Below the pieces are notes generated by a model. It saw only the letters and a list, made by a program, of their open reading frames with translations. It was not told where the DNA came from and made no database searches. DNA of 64,000 nt from Pseudaminobacter sp040049255 (GTDB lineage: Bacteria; Pseudomonadota; Alphaproteobacteria; Rhizobiales; Rhizobiaceae), in NCBI RefSeq assembly GCF_040049255.1, contig NZ_JBDZDR010000006.1, forward strand, positions 236,885 to 300,884, written 5' to 3'. Shown here in pieces: positions 8,263-16,901 of this stretch. A program made the translations under genes and the position numbers. Each line of letters opens with the position of its first letter. Position 1 is the stretch's first letter.

Positions 8263-9552
8263 TTAACCTGGTTCGGCGATGCTCTTGCCGATGGCAGCGG
8301 CAAAATCCTGCCGGGAATGGGAAAGATTGGTCGTGTCGAGCTGGGCGACGGTGCCGCGGATCAGCTTTCCGACAAACAGGGCCTGCAATTGCAGGGGAGC
8401 TCCAGCCACGACGGCACCGCCGGCGGAGATCGCGGCCAGCCGTCGCATCCATGCATTTTGCTGGTCGAGAAGGGCGCTGCTCACTGCCCCGCGAAGCTCC
8501 GCATCCTGGGCGGCGCCCATCCAGACCGAGTAGTAGCCGACATTTTCACGCGCGAACTCGAGCAGCTCGCGAAAGAAGATCGTCGTGGTGAGGTCGACGA
8601 GCCGGGCCCGATCCATGTCCGCCACCGCGACGGCCCCGATGCCTTCCCGGTAGCGGGCCTTGGCGCGTTCGAACATGGTCGTCTGGGCGGCTTCCAGCAG
8701 GCTGCTGATCGTCGGGAAATAATAACTGGGGCCGCTGCGGACCATTCCGGCCCGTTCGGCTATGCTGGCATGGGAGACGGCCGCCGCCCCGTCGGCGACG
8801 AGCACGTCGATTGCCGCCTCGATCAACCGGTTTCGCGTCTCCAACTGCCGCGGTCGAAGCGCCTCAAGCGATGGCGCCCGAGGTAAACGTCCTTTCGCGG
8901 CCAAAGCTTCGATCGCCGGCAATTGATCGAGGCCGACACGACCGTAGAGCAAGTCGAAGACAGTTTCCTGATCCAGCATCAGGGGGTGCAGCAGGACCGT
9001 GAAGCCGACGGTGATGTCGATCGCGGCGCCGGGACGCAGCGATGAAGCGCCCGGGAAGGCGTCGGCGATTCCGGCCCAGATCGCATCCAGCTCCGAATAC
9101 CAGCGCTGCGCCATCGCCCGCCCCTCGCTGTTGCGGCCGCCATGCAGCATCAGCTCGCACCAGGCCAGGGAACGCGTTCGCTCGCGGCCGAGGGCAGTGG
9201 CGGCAACGCGGACGACAAGATCGTCCAGCGAACGGATCTCGGTTTCCTCATTCGCGCGCAGACGTTGCTGCAGACGCCGGAAAGCGTCGAGATAGCCCTC
9301 CATGAGGGTTCGCGAGGTTTCCGCAAGAATGTCCTGCTTGGTCCCGAAGTGATAGGTCGTCGCGGCCAGGCTCACCCCGCCGGCGTGGGCGACCGCCCGG
9401 TGGGTCAGACCGGAGACGCCGCGCGATGCCAGCACCTTTATCGCGCCTTCCGCGATCTTCCGGCGCGTTCTCAGGGTCCTTTCCTGCACCGCGCGCTTCA
9501 TCACCGTGCCGCTGTCGCGCATGTCTTTCGTTGCTGGCCTCGCGATCTCCAT
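8263..9552 (-). CDS. Tandem TetR regulator (two TetR units in one chain)
   Basis: A 429-residue protein with two complete TetR-type DNA-binding domains, one near residues 25-75 (RRKIAEGAIKVLASRGVSG, then GVSLAATTYHFGTKQDIL) and a second near 230-280 (RNRLIEAAIDVLVADGAAAV, then GMVRSGPSYYFPTISSLL). Each is followed by its own helical regulatory domain, whereas family members normally have one unit of about 200 residues. The gene ends 4 bp from the operator-like site at 8244-8259 and lies between the SDR and acyl-CoA dehydrogenase genes, which both carry that site. It probably represses this catabolic segment. In-frame ATGs at codons 11 and 18 are alternative starts. Confidence 0.8.
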   Translation of the reverse strand: MEIARPATKDMRDSGTVMKRAVQERTLRTRRKIAEGAIKVLASRGVSGLTHRAVAHAGGVSLAATTYHFGTKQDILAETSRTLMEGYLDAFRRLQQRLRANEETEIRSLDDLVVRVAATALGRERTRSLAWCELMLHGGRNSEGRAMAQRWYSELDAIWAGIADAFPGASSLRPGAAIDITVGFTVLLHPLMLDQETVFDLLYGRVGLDQLPAIEALAAKGRLPRAPSLEALRPRQLETRNRLIEAAIDVLVADGAAAVSHASIAERAGMVRSGPSYYFPTISSLLEAAQTTMFERAKARYREGIGAVAVADMDRARLVDLTTTIFFRELLEFARENVGYYSVWMGAAQDAELRGAVSSALLDQQNAWMRRLAAISAGGAVVAGAPLQLQALFVGKLIRGTVAQLDTTNLSHSRQDFAAAIGKSIAEPG

Positions 9553-9687
9553 CGACCGACTGGATAGCGCAGTCGGGCGGACAAGCCTAGATCACCATGC
9601 GTCCTGACGGACGCGGTTGGGCAATCCATCCCCTTGCTTGAGCGTCCAATTTTCCGAAAGCCGGATTTCATTTCTCGGTACGATGGT

Positions 9688-11490
9688 CTAGCAGCCGAAC
9701 ATGGTCGGCGGCGCGTCGAGACAGGTCCTGTCGAGCGCGCTGCATAGCCTCAGTCGCGTGATCGCCAGTGGCAACTCGTAGCGGCTGAAGTATCGGTATG
9801 CCGCCATCTTGCCTTCGTAGAATTCTCGTCCCGCTTCCGAACCGTCACCCGCCGCGATGGCCTCGGCCGCCACGATTGCCTGCCTCAGCCACATCCACCC
9901 TACGACAACATGGCCGAACGCATCGAGGTAGAGGGTAGCGTTGGCAAGCCGGGCCGCCAGGTCGCTGCAGCCGAGCAGGGTGTCGGTCGTCTCGGAAAGA
10001 ACGCCAAGGCACTCCGACAGAATTGCGGCTTCCTCGGCAAGTCGCTCGATCTTGCCGGCCGCCGTGACGGTCTCGTGCGCAAGATTGACAAAGCGCCGCA
10101 TCGTCCGACCCTTGTCGGCGCTGACCTTGCGCCCGACCAGGTCCATGCCCTGGATGCCGAAGGTGCCTTCGTGGATGTGGTTGAGCCGGTTGTCGCGATA
10201 GAGCCGCTCCAGCGGATAGTCGCGCGTGTAGCCGTAGCCGCCGAGCACCTGGATCGCCCATTTGTTGGCCTCGAGGCAATGTTCAGACGGCCATGATTTG
10301 ACGACGGGGGTGAGCAGCCCCAGCAGCGCGGCCAGCCATTCGGCGGTTTCAGCATCCTCGGCCACCGCCAGTTCGTCGACGAGCGTCGCGCAATAGAGGC
10401 ACAATGCCTGCGCGCCCTCCACCGCCGCTTTCTGCGCCATCAGCATGCGACGTATGTCGGCATGCTCGATGATCGGTACCGGCGCTGCAAGCGGGTCCTT
10501 CTGGTCGATTCGCCGTCCCTGCGCCCGGGTCTTTGCGTAGTCCGATGCGTAGAGGTAGCCGCCGAGAGCAGCCATGACCGAGGCATGGCCGACGCCGATG
10601 CGCGCCTCGTTCATCATATGGAACATATATTCGAGGCCGCGATGCGGTTCGCCTATGAGGTATCCGAGCGTTTCTCCGGCTTCGCCGAAATTGAGGAGGC
10701 AGTTGGTGGTGCCGCGCTGACCCATCTTGTGGTTGAGACCGGCGAGAGCGATGTTGTTCGCCTCCACGATGCAGCCGTCGGCCAGCACGCGTCGCTTCGG
10801 CACGAGGAACAGTGAGATGCCCTTGCTGCCGGCGGGGCCGCCGGGAATTTTGGCGAGCACCATGTGGACGATGTTTTCCGAGATCTCCTGCTCGCCACCC
10901 GAAATCCACATCTTGCTGCCGCGGATGCGATATAGGCCGTCGTCGCCTAGCATGGCGGTGGTGCGGATGTCGCCAAGCGACGAGCCGGCCTGCGGCTCCG
11001 AAAGGCACATGGTGCCAAACCATCGGCCTTCGAGCATCGGCGGCAGGAAGCGAGCCTTCAGCTCCTCCGATCCGAATGCGCTCAAAAGGTTCGCGGCGGC
11101 GATCGTCAGGAAGGCGTAGTTCGTGACGGCCGTGTTGGCACAGGTGAACATGCCGCTGGCGGCGGTGTGAAGCACCCACGGCGCCTGCAGGCCGCCGAGC
11201 TCCGCCTTGAAAGGCAGAGCAAAAAAGCCCGCCTGCGCATAGGCGCCGAGCGCCTGGTCGATGCCTGCGGGCAGCACGACGCCGCCGTCGACAAAGCGAG
11301 GCTCGTCGGCGTCCACCCTGGCAGCTATCGGAAGGAACTCCGTCTCGGCAATGCGCTGCGCCGCATCCAGAATCTGGCACATCGCATTGCGATCGTAGGA
11401 GGCAAATCGCGGGTGGGACTGCAGCCGCTCGATGTCGAGCAGCTCAAACAAGACGAAGTCCAGTTCGCGCCGATCGACGACCATCGACAT
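9688..11490 (-). CDS. Acyl-CoA dehydrogenase (long, ~600-residue type)
   Basis: A flavoenzyme that introduces the alpha,beta double bond into an acyl-CoA. The N-terminus DRRELDFVLFELLDIERL matches the extra N-terminal domain of the 600-residue subgroup. CLSEPQAGSS and the MWISGG region bind FAD and substrate, and IHEGTFGIQGMDLVGRKV carries the catalytic glutamate and the usual C-terminal extension follows. The start at 11490 is chosen over an in-frame upstream codon (11523) because GGGGAGG lies 5 bp before it. It follows the ligase/hydratase fusion gene and has an operator-like site 65 bp upstream (11555-11570), so it may have its own promoter. Confidence 0.9.
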   Translation of the reverse strand: MSMVVDRRELDFVLFELLDIERLQSHPRFASYDRNAMCQILDAAQRIAETEFLPIAARVDADEPRFVDGGVVLPAGIDQALGAYAQAGFFALPFKAELGGLQAPWVLHTAASGMFTCANTAVTNYAFLTIAAANLLSAFGSEELKARFLPPMLEGRWFGTMCLSEPQAGSSLGDIRTTAMLGDDGLYRIRGSKMWISGGEQEISENIVHMVLAKIPGGPAGSKGISLFLVPKRRVLADGCIVEANNIALAGLNHKMGQRGTTNCLLNFGEAGETLGYLIGEPHRGLEYMFHMMNEARIGVGHASVMAALGGYLYASDYAKTRAQGRRIDQKDPLAAPVPIIEHADIRRMLMAQKAAVEGAQALCLYCATLVDELAVAEDAETAEWLAALLGLLTPVVKSWPSEHCLEANKWAIQVLGGYGYTRDYPLERLYRDNRLNHIHEGTFGIQGMDLVGRKVSADKGRTMRRFVNLAHETVTAAGKIERLAEEAAILSECLGVLSETTDTLLGCSDLAARLANATLYLDAFGHVVVGWMWLRQAIVAAEAIAAGDGSEAGREFYEGKMAAYRYFSRYELPLAITRLRLCSALDRTCLDAPPTMFGC

Positions 11491-11554
11491 GGCGGCCTCC
11501 CCTGAATGAAGATGCCCCCCCAATAGCGCAGCGCTTCGCCAGTGTCGACATTAA

Positions 11555-11570
11555 TTGTACGTTTGTACTG
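11555..11570. promoter_or_regulatory. Putative TetR operator (site 2)
   Basis: TTGTACGTTTGTACTG, differing at only two central bases from the site at 8244-8259. It is placed 65 bp before the acyl-CoA dehydrogenase start. The shared sequence and spacing argue for a common regulator. Confidence 0.5.
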
Positions 11571-11632
11571 ATTTTATGCAGGAGTATCCATCGAGACGAT
11601 AACCAACGGCAACCCGCCAAATGGCCCTGTCG

Positions 11633-14308
11633 TCATCCAGCGTCTCGATACACCGGCTGCCTCTTGCTCGCGAAGGCGGCAAGTCCCTCGGCGAGATCGG
11701 CACCATGGACGTGGCTTGCGAAATGCTCGATTTCGGCGCGCAGTCGCCGGTGACGCCGTTCGTCGCCCGCTTCGGGGCGGGTCAGCTGCTTGATGTGCCT
11801 CAGCGCCTGCGGGCTGCACCGGCAGATTTCGCGCGCAAGCTCTCTTGCCCGCTCCATCAGCCGTTCCTTCGGCACGGCTTCGTTGACGAGACCCCACGCG
11901 GCAGCGGTCCTGGCGTCGATCAAGGACGCGGTGAAGAAGAGTTGCGACGCGCGTAGCGGCCCGATCTTTTCGGCCAGACGCACTGTCGCGCCTCCGGCAG
12001 GAACGATGCCATATCGCGCGTGTCCGTCGCCGATCTTCGCGTCCTCGGCGGCGATGACGACATCGCAGGCCAGCAACAACTCGAGCCCGCCCGCGACCGC
12101 CACGCCATTGACCGCAGCGACCACCGGAACAGGCAGGTCCTCGACCATCTGGATGACGTCCTGATTGTATCTCAGCGTATCGATCAGCCTGGTGCCGCCA
12201 GCTTTCAGAGCCGCCTCGAACTCGATGAGATCGCCGCCCGCGCAAAAGGCCCGTCCCGCGCCGGTCAGGATCACCACACGCAATCCCGGAAGCTCGCTGA
12301 GGGCGCGAAGCCGCCGTTCGAGCGCTTGCATCAATGCTTCCGAGGCAGCATTCAAGCTTTCGGGGCGGTCGAATGTAAGCGTGGCTATGCCGTCTTCGAC
12401 GTCGAGACGGACGGGCTCGGCATCCTGTTTTTCGACACGTCGCAGCACATAGCTCTGCGGCAGCGGCCTGAGCGCGGCCTCAACTTGCGCCGCCTGCGCT
12501 GTGCTGGCCCCTGAAAGCGCGATCTCGGCCAGCGTGCGCTTCTGACCGTCGAGGTAGACCTCTACGGTCGCAGAAGCGCCCGGCCCGCAGATCCGTTCCA
12601 CTTCAAGACGCACCTTCTCCTTGATCGCGAGGTCGCGCAAGGTCGGCTTGAACACCTTGCCCACAGCCGTCACCGGCAGCGAGTCGATGACGAGCACGCT
12701 GCGCGGTCGCGCCGGGGGCTCATGGACGTTCGCCTCCAGATACCCCTTCAGCGCCTCCACATCGATCCGTGCGCCCGGCGCCGGCACGACGAACAGCGCC
12801 GGCACCTCTCCGGCATATTGATCGGGCATGCCGACGGCAGCGCTGATCTGCACACCGGGGAACCTGTTTGCCACGTCCTCAATCGCCGCCGGGTCGATGT
12901 TGTGACCGCTGCGCACGATGAGGTCCTTCTCGCGACCGGTCAGCACCAGGCGCTCATCAGCCGTCAGGTAGCCGACATCGCCCGTCGTCAGCCAGCCGTC
13001 GTCGCTGAGCGTACCGAGATTGTGCTTCGGGTCCACATAACCGGGGAACACCTGCGGTCCGCGCACCTCTACCGAGCCGCTCTCACCCGGCCCGCACGGC
13101 TCCCCATCAGAGCCCAGTCGCAGGATACGGATTTGCGAGAAGGGGGCGCGAAAACCGACGCTGCCTGCCAGAGGCTCGCCGCGGCCGGGGTTGAAGGCGA
13201 TCGCCGCCGCCGTCTCCGTCATGCCGTAGGTTTCGAACAGCCGGATACCGGTGGCCGCCTCGAACCTTGCGCCGATCTCCCTCGGCAGCACGGCGCCGCC
13301 CGTGCCCGCCATGCGCACGGTCGAGACGTCGTATTTGGGATCGAAGCTGCTGGTCAGAGCCGTGATCGAGGTGGGCACGCCGCCAATGACGGTAGCGCGG
13401 AAATGCTGCACGATGCGCCAGTAGTTTTCCACCACCGCTGGTGGCCGCAGCCCATAGGGCGACGGCACGACCATGTGCCCGCCGGCGGCGAGCACCGACA
13501 GGCCGACCGTCATCGTGCCGCCGACGTGGAAGAACGGAAAGCCGTTGATGACGGTATCGTTCTCGTCATAGGCGAACACCTGGCCAAAGCCGAAGGCTGC
13601 ATGAATCTGGTTGCCGTGGGTAAGCTGCACCAGCTTCGGGCGACCCGTCGTGCCGCCGGTGTGGAACAGGGCGCAGACCGTGTCGGGATCGCTGGTCGGC
13701 TCGAAATCGAGACCGTCGCCCCGGTTCCCCGCCAGCACCTCGCTCAAGGCCGAATATCCGGCTGCCAACGGCCCGTTGCCGCCGATGACGATCACATGGC
13801 TCAGGCTGGGCACCTCCTCGACAATGCGATCGGCCTTCCTCCAGCAGTCTTCGTCCAGCTCTCGCGCCGACAGCACGAGGATGGTCGCCTTCTCCGCATT
13901 CAGCAGGTCGACGATGGCCTCGCGGCTCAGCAGATAGTTCAGCGTGCTGGCCACGCCTGCCACCTGCGCGCCAAGCAGGAGCGCCGGAAGCTCCGGCAGC
14001 GTCGGCGTCAGGAAGGCGGCGACGCCCCGGCCCGGCGCCAGCCCAAGCCGCCTGAACATATTCGCCGCGCGTGTGATTTCCTCCAGAAGCTGACCGTGCG
14101 TGAACGAGACGCCGACGTCGGCGGGATCGGGCGATCGCAGTACCGTCAGCGCCTTGCGCTCGCCACCGTGCCGGGCGGTCGCGAGGAACAGGTCGTACAG
14201 ATTGCGCGCGGTCACCAGCTCCTGATAGGGCTGGCGCTCGATGGCCACGACATCTTCGATGGTCCGCACCTCGCGAACGGGGCGCGTCGTCTTCAATTGC
14301 CGTTCCAT
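11633..14308 (-). CDS. Acyl-CoA synthetase fused to enoyl-CoA hydratase
   Basis: An 891-residue two-domain protein. Residues about 20-580 are an AMP-forming CoA ligase (ALFHTGGTTGRPKLVQLTHG, ETYGMTETAAA, DGWLTTGDVGYL, catalytic Lys in VTAVGKVFK). Residues about 630-885 are a crotonase-fold domain (ATLTFDRPESLNAAS, TGAGRAFCAGGDL and NGVAVAGGLELLLACDVVIA, the oxyanion-hole segments). One chain could thus activate an acid and hydrate or otherwise process the enoyl-CoA after the adjacent dehydrogenase acts. The ATG at 14308 shares one base with the stop codon of the ATPase gene (TGATG), indicating translational coupling to the transporter. A longer frame up to 14389 exists but lies inside the ATPase gene. 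Confidence 0.85.
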   Translation of the reverse strand: MERQLKTTRPVREVRTIEDVVAIERQPYQELVTARNLYDLFLATARHGGERKALTVLRSPDPADVGVSFTHGQLLEEITRAANMFRRLGLAPGRGVAAFLTPTLPELPALLLGAQVAGVASTLNYLLSREAIVDLLNAEKATILVLSARELDEDCWRKADRIVEEVPSLSHVIVIGGNGPLAAGYSALSEVLAGNRGDGLDFEPTSDPDTVCALFHTGGTTGRPKLVQLTHGNQIHAAFGFGQVFAYDENDTVINGFPFFHVGGTMTVGLSVLAAGGHMVVPSPYGLRPPAVVENYWRIVQHFRATVIGGVPTSITALTSSFDPKYDVSTVRMAGTGGAVLPREIGARFEAATGIRLFETYGMTETAAAIAFNPGRGEPLAGSVGFRAPFSQIRILRLGSDGEPCGPGESGSVEVRGPQVFPGYVDPKHNLGTLSDDGWLTTGDVGYLTADERLVLTGREKDLIVRSGHNIDPAAIEDVANRFPGVQISAAVGMPDQYAGEVPALFVVPAPGARIDVEALKGYLEANVHEPPARPRSVLVIDSLPVTAVGKVFKPTLRDLAIKEKVRLEVERICGPGASATVEVYLDGQKRTLAEIALSGASTAQAAQVEAALRPLPQSYVLRRVEKQDAEPVRLDVEDGIATLTFDRPESLNAASEALMQALERRLRALSELPGLRVVILTGAGRAFCAGGDLIEFEAALKAGGTRLIDTLRYNQDVIQMVEDLPVPVVAAVNGVAVAGGLELLLACDVVIAAEDAKIGDGHARYGIVPAGGATVRLAEKIGPLRASQLFFTASLIDARTAAAWGLVNEAVPKERLMERARELAREICRCSPQALRHIKQLTRPEAGDERRHRRLRAEIEHFASHVHGADLAEGLAAFASKRQPVYRDAG

Positions 14309-15804
14309 CAGTGCACCGCCGCGTACATGATCGTTTCCTCGTCTGCTCTGTTGCCCTCGAATTCCTCGACGATGCGACCCTGGCGGCATACGAGGATCCG
14401 GTCGGACAGTTGCAGGACTTCCGGCAGGTAGGACGAGATGACCATCACGGCGATTCCCTCGTCCGCCAGCCTGTTGATGAGGTGGTGAATTTCCGCGATC
14501 GCGCCCACGTCCACGCCACGCGTCGGTTCATCGAAGATGACCAGCCGGGGCTTTTGTACCAGCGCCTTGGCCACGACGACCTTCTGCTGGTTGCCGCCTG
14601 ACAGCTCGATGACGCGGGCATCGGCGTTGATCGCCTTCACGTTCAGCGCTTCGATCCACTCGCTTGCCAGCGCCCGCATCTCGCTCATGCTCACGGTGGC
14701 CGATTTCGTGCGCCCGCCGGCCAGCGCGGCAATGTGGATGTTCTCGGCGATCGACATGGTTTCGAAGAAGCCTTCGACCTTGCGGTCCTCGGTCACGTAG
14801 ACGATGCCGTCGCCGACAGCCGAACGCGGCACCCGATAGCGCACCGGGCGATCGCCCAGGCGGATCTGTCCGCCATGGAACATGTCGCGTTTCAGCACGC
14901 CGGCGACCACCTTCGCGGCTTCGGTGCGACCGGAGCCGATCAGGCCGAAAACGCCTGTGATCTGTCCGGCGAATATGGAGAAGGACGTGTTGCGCACGAG
15001 GCTGCCCATGGACAGGTTCTGCACGCTCAGCACCTTTTCCCCCGCCTCCCGCACCGCGCGGTTCCTGGACGAGCCGTAGAGCTCTCCTGTCAGCGTGCGG
15101 CCGACCATGGCTCGCACGATCTTCTCGCGATCGAATTTTTCCACGTCGTCGGTGACGACATGTTCGCCGTCGCGCATCACGGTGATGCGGTCGGCGATCG
15201 CCAGCGCCTCCTCCAGCGCGTGCGAGATGAAGATGATCGAGACGTTACGCTGCTTCAGACGCTCGACGAGAGCAAAGAACTGATGCTTCTCCTCGGGCGT
15301 CAGCGTCGCTGTCGGTTCGTCAAAGATGATGACTTGGGCGTTGTGATGCACGGCCCTGGCGATCTCGACCATCTGCTTCTGGCCCGCACCGAGGCCCGAA
15401 ACCATCGCGGTCGGATCGACATGGAAGTTGAGCGACTGCAGGAACTGCTGGCCGGCGATATAGATGCCGCGCAACCGATGGAACCTTTTCGCATCAGTCA
15501 GATAGATGTTCTGCGCCACGGTCAGGGACGGTACCAGGCTGGTTTCCTGGTAGACCATCGCAATTCCTCGACGCAGCGCGTCCGACGGCGATGCCAGTTC
15601 GACCTTGGCCCCGTCGATCCAGACTTCGCCGGATGTCGGCTCAACGACACCGGCGATCATCTTCGTCAGCGTCGACTTGCCGGCACCGTTCTCGCCGAGA
15701 AGCGCGTGCACCTCACCGCGACGAAGGCTGAACGAGACCTCCTTGACAGCGGGAATACCACGATACTGCTTGGTCGCGTTGCGCAGTTCAACGATCGGCC
15801 TCAT
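14308..15804 (-). CDS. CUT2-type sugar ABC transporter ATP-binding protein
   Basis: A 498-residue ATPase with two nucleotide-binding domains, as in RbsA/MglA. Domain 1 has GENGAGKST (Walker A) and VIIFDEPTATL (Walker B). Domain 2 has a degenerate GLIGSGRTEAAK Walker A, LSGGNQQKVVVAKAL signature and LVIFDEPTRGVDVGA. The ATG at 15804 follows GGAGGAGACACGCA and overlaps the stop of the preceding propeller gene by ATGA. The open frame extends about 70 codons further upstream, but that segment is antisense-like coding noise. It energises the permeases at 16898-19012 and 20098-21072 with the binding protein at 19078-20073. Confidence 0.9.
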   Translation of the reverse strand: MRPIVELRNATKQYRGIPAVKEVSFSLRRGEVHALLGENGAGKSTLTKMIAGVVEPTSGEVWIDGAKVELASPSDALRRGIAMVYQETSLVPSLTVAQNIYLTDAKRFHRLRGIYIAGQQFLQSLNFHVDPTAMVSGLGAGQKQMVEIARAVHHNAQVIIFDEPTATLTPEEKHQFFALVERLKQRNVSIIFISHALEEALAIADRITVMRDGEHVVTDDVEKFDREKIVRAMVGRTLTGELYGSSRNRAVREAGEKVLSVQNLSMGSLVRNTSFSIFAGQITGVFGLIGSGRTEAAKVVAGVLKRDMFHGGQIRLGDRPVRYRVPRSAVGDGIVYVTEDRKVEGFFETMSIAENIHIAALAGGRTKSATVSMSEMRALASEWIEALNVKAINADARVIELSGGNQQKVVVAKALVQKPRLVIFDEPTRGVDVGAIAEIHHLINRLADEGIAVMVISSYLPEVLQLSDRILVCRQGRIVEEFEGNRADEETIMYAAVH

Positions 15805-16901
15805 TGCGTGTCTCCTCCGGCCCTCGTCGGATCCGCGATTGGAAGCGAGACAATCACCCCGTCGCCACGCGCGGTCACAAAGACCTGTTCCCTGTACTCG
15901 GCTACGCATGTCACTCCGTGCGTCCGACCGTCCGCGCGGCTTTGCAGGCTGAAACGCGGCTGAAATCCACGGTCGAGCTTGACGCACAAGCCCGCCGACA
16001 TGGTTGGCGCCCATGGCTTCAGCATGCCGAGCTGCTTCACACCGCCGCCCTGGAGCGACTCATAGAAGCTGCGGCCGGATCGGAGCTTGGGCGCAACCCA
16101 AAATTGCTGCGGCACTTCCGCCATCATGCGCTTGCGATAGGCGTCTTCGCGCAGCACGAACTCGACCAGCTGGCTGCGCGGCGCGAACAGCGCCAGCCAA
16201 TAGCCGTCTTGCGCAGGCCCGATCCGGCCGGGGTAGCCCGGCAAATCGCCATGCAGAACCGCATTGCTGCCTGGCCGCGAGGGATCGATCCTCACCAGCC
16301 GGTGTTTCCAGGCTTCCGAAACGACGAGCCCGTTGCCGTCGACGACCAGACCCGCGGGCCAGGCGAGGCCGTCCGCAATCCGGGTAATTGCTCCGCCTGC
16401 CAGGTCGATGCACCATACACTTCCCGAGGCATTGCGTTCGAGCAGGTCACGCTGCCAGTCATCCGCTGCATTTGTTGCGGAGCCGTTGGCGACGTAGAGT
16501 TTCGAACCATTTGCGGCCAGCGCGGTGATGCAGGCGGTCCCCTCGCCGGCGCGATAGCTGCGACCGTCGAAGCGGCCGCCTTCGATGAGAATCCTGCCGT
16601 CGGCCAGCGCGATCGCCAGGCCGTCTTCACCAACCGGGCACAGACCCGCTATCGTCTCGCGATGGGAAGAGCGTTGCTCCCAGGTGCCGTCGGGACCGAG
16701 CGCGAACAGGCTGTCTCCCGCCGAGGCGAACAGCGTTTCGCCGCGCACTGCGAGGCAGTCCGCACCATCGAGCGCCATGCGCGAGGTCGCCTCGTCCAGC
16801 ACACGGTTGGGACGAAGCGCACCGTCGAGGGGCGGTACTGTGACCGCTGCGTCGCCGCGACCGAACAGGTTGTCCAATGCACGTGTCAGACCGCGGATCA
16901 T
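15801..16901 (-). CDS. SMP-30/strictosidine-synthase-like beta-propeller protein
   Basis: A 366-residue protein resembling the six-bladed-propeller hydrolases of the gluconolactonase/SMP-30 and strictosidine synthase group. Seen: GLAWPAGLVVDGNGLVVSEAWKHRLVRID, LPGYPGRIGPAQDGYWLALF, and DGVIVSLP near the end. These match the C-terminal domain of the permease fusion directly upstream. No signal peptide is seen, so it is probably cytoplasmic. The start at 16901 follows GGGGGAAGG and overlaps the upstream stop by ATGA. It is likely a lactonase or related hydrolase acting on the imported compound; this is inferred from family and operon only. Confidence 0.75.
   Translation of the reverse strand: MIRGLTRALDNLFGRGDAAVTVPPLDGALRPNRVLDEATSRMALDGADCLAVRGETLFASAGDSLFALGPDGTWEQRSSHRETIAGLCPVGEDGLAIALADGRILIEGGRFDGRSYRAGEGTACITALAANGSKLYVANGSATNAADDWQRDLLERNASGSVWCIDLAGGAITRIADGLAWPAGLVVDGNGLVVSEAWKHRLVRIDPSRPGSNAVLHGDLPGYPGRIGPAQDGYWLALFAPRSQLVEFVLREDAYRKRMMAEVPQQFWVAPKLRSGRSFYESLQGGGVKQLGMLKPWAPTMSAGLCVKLDRGFQPRFSLQSRADGRTHGVTCVAEYREQVFVTARGDGVIVSLPIADPTRAGGDTQ

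Noticed and set aside
12722..14431. Long plus-strand open frame (569 codons) opposite the ligase/hydratase gene
   Set aside because: It is antisense to a protein with clear motifs; its product is Arg/His-rich with no family likeness, as expected for high-GC shadows.
14308..16014. 70-codon N-terminal extension of the sugar ABC ATPase
   Set aside because: The extension lies inside the upstream propeller gene, has no family similarity, and the ATG at 15804 has a strong Shine-Dalgarno.
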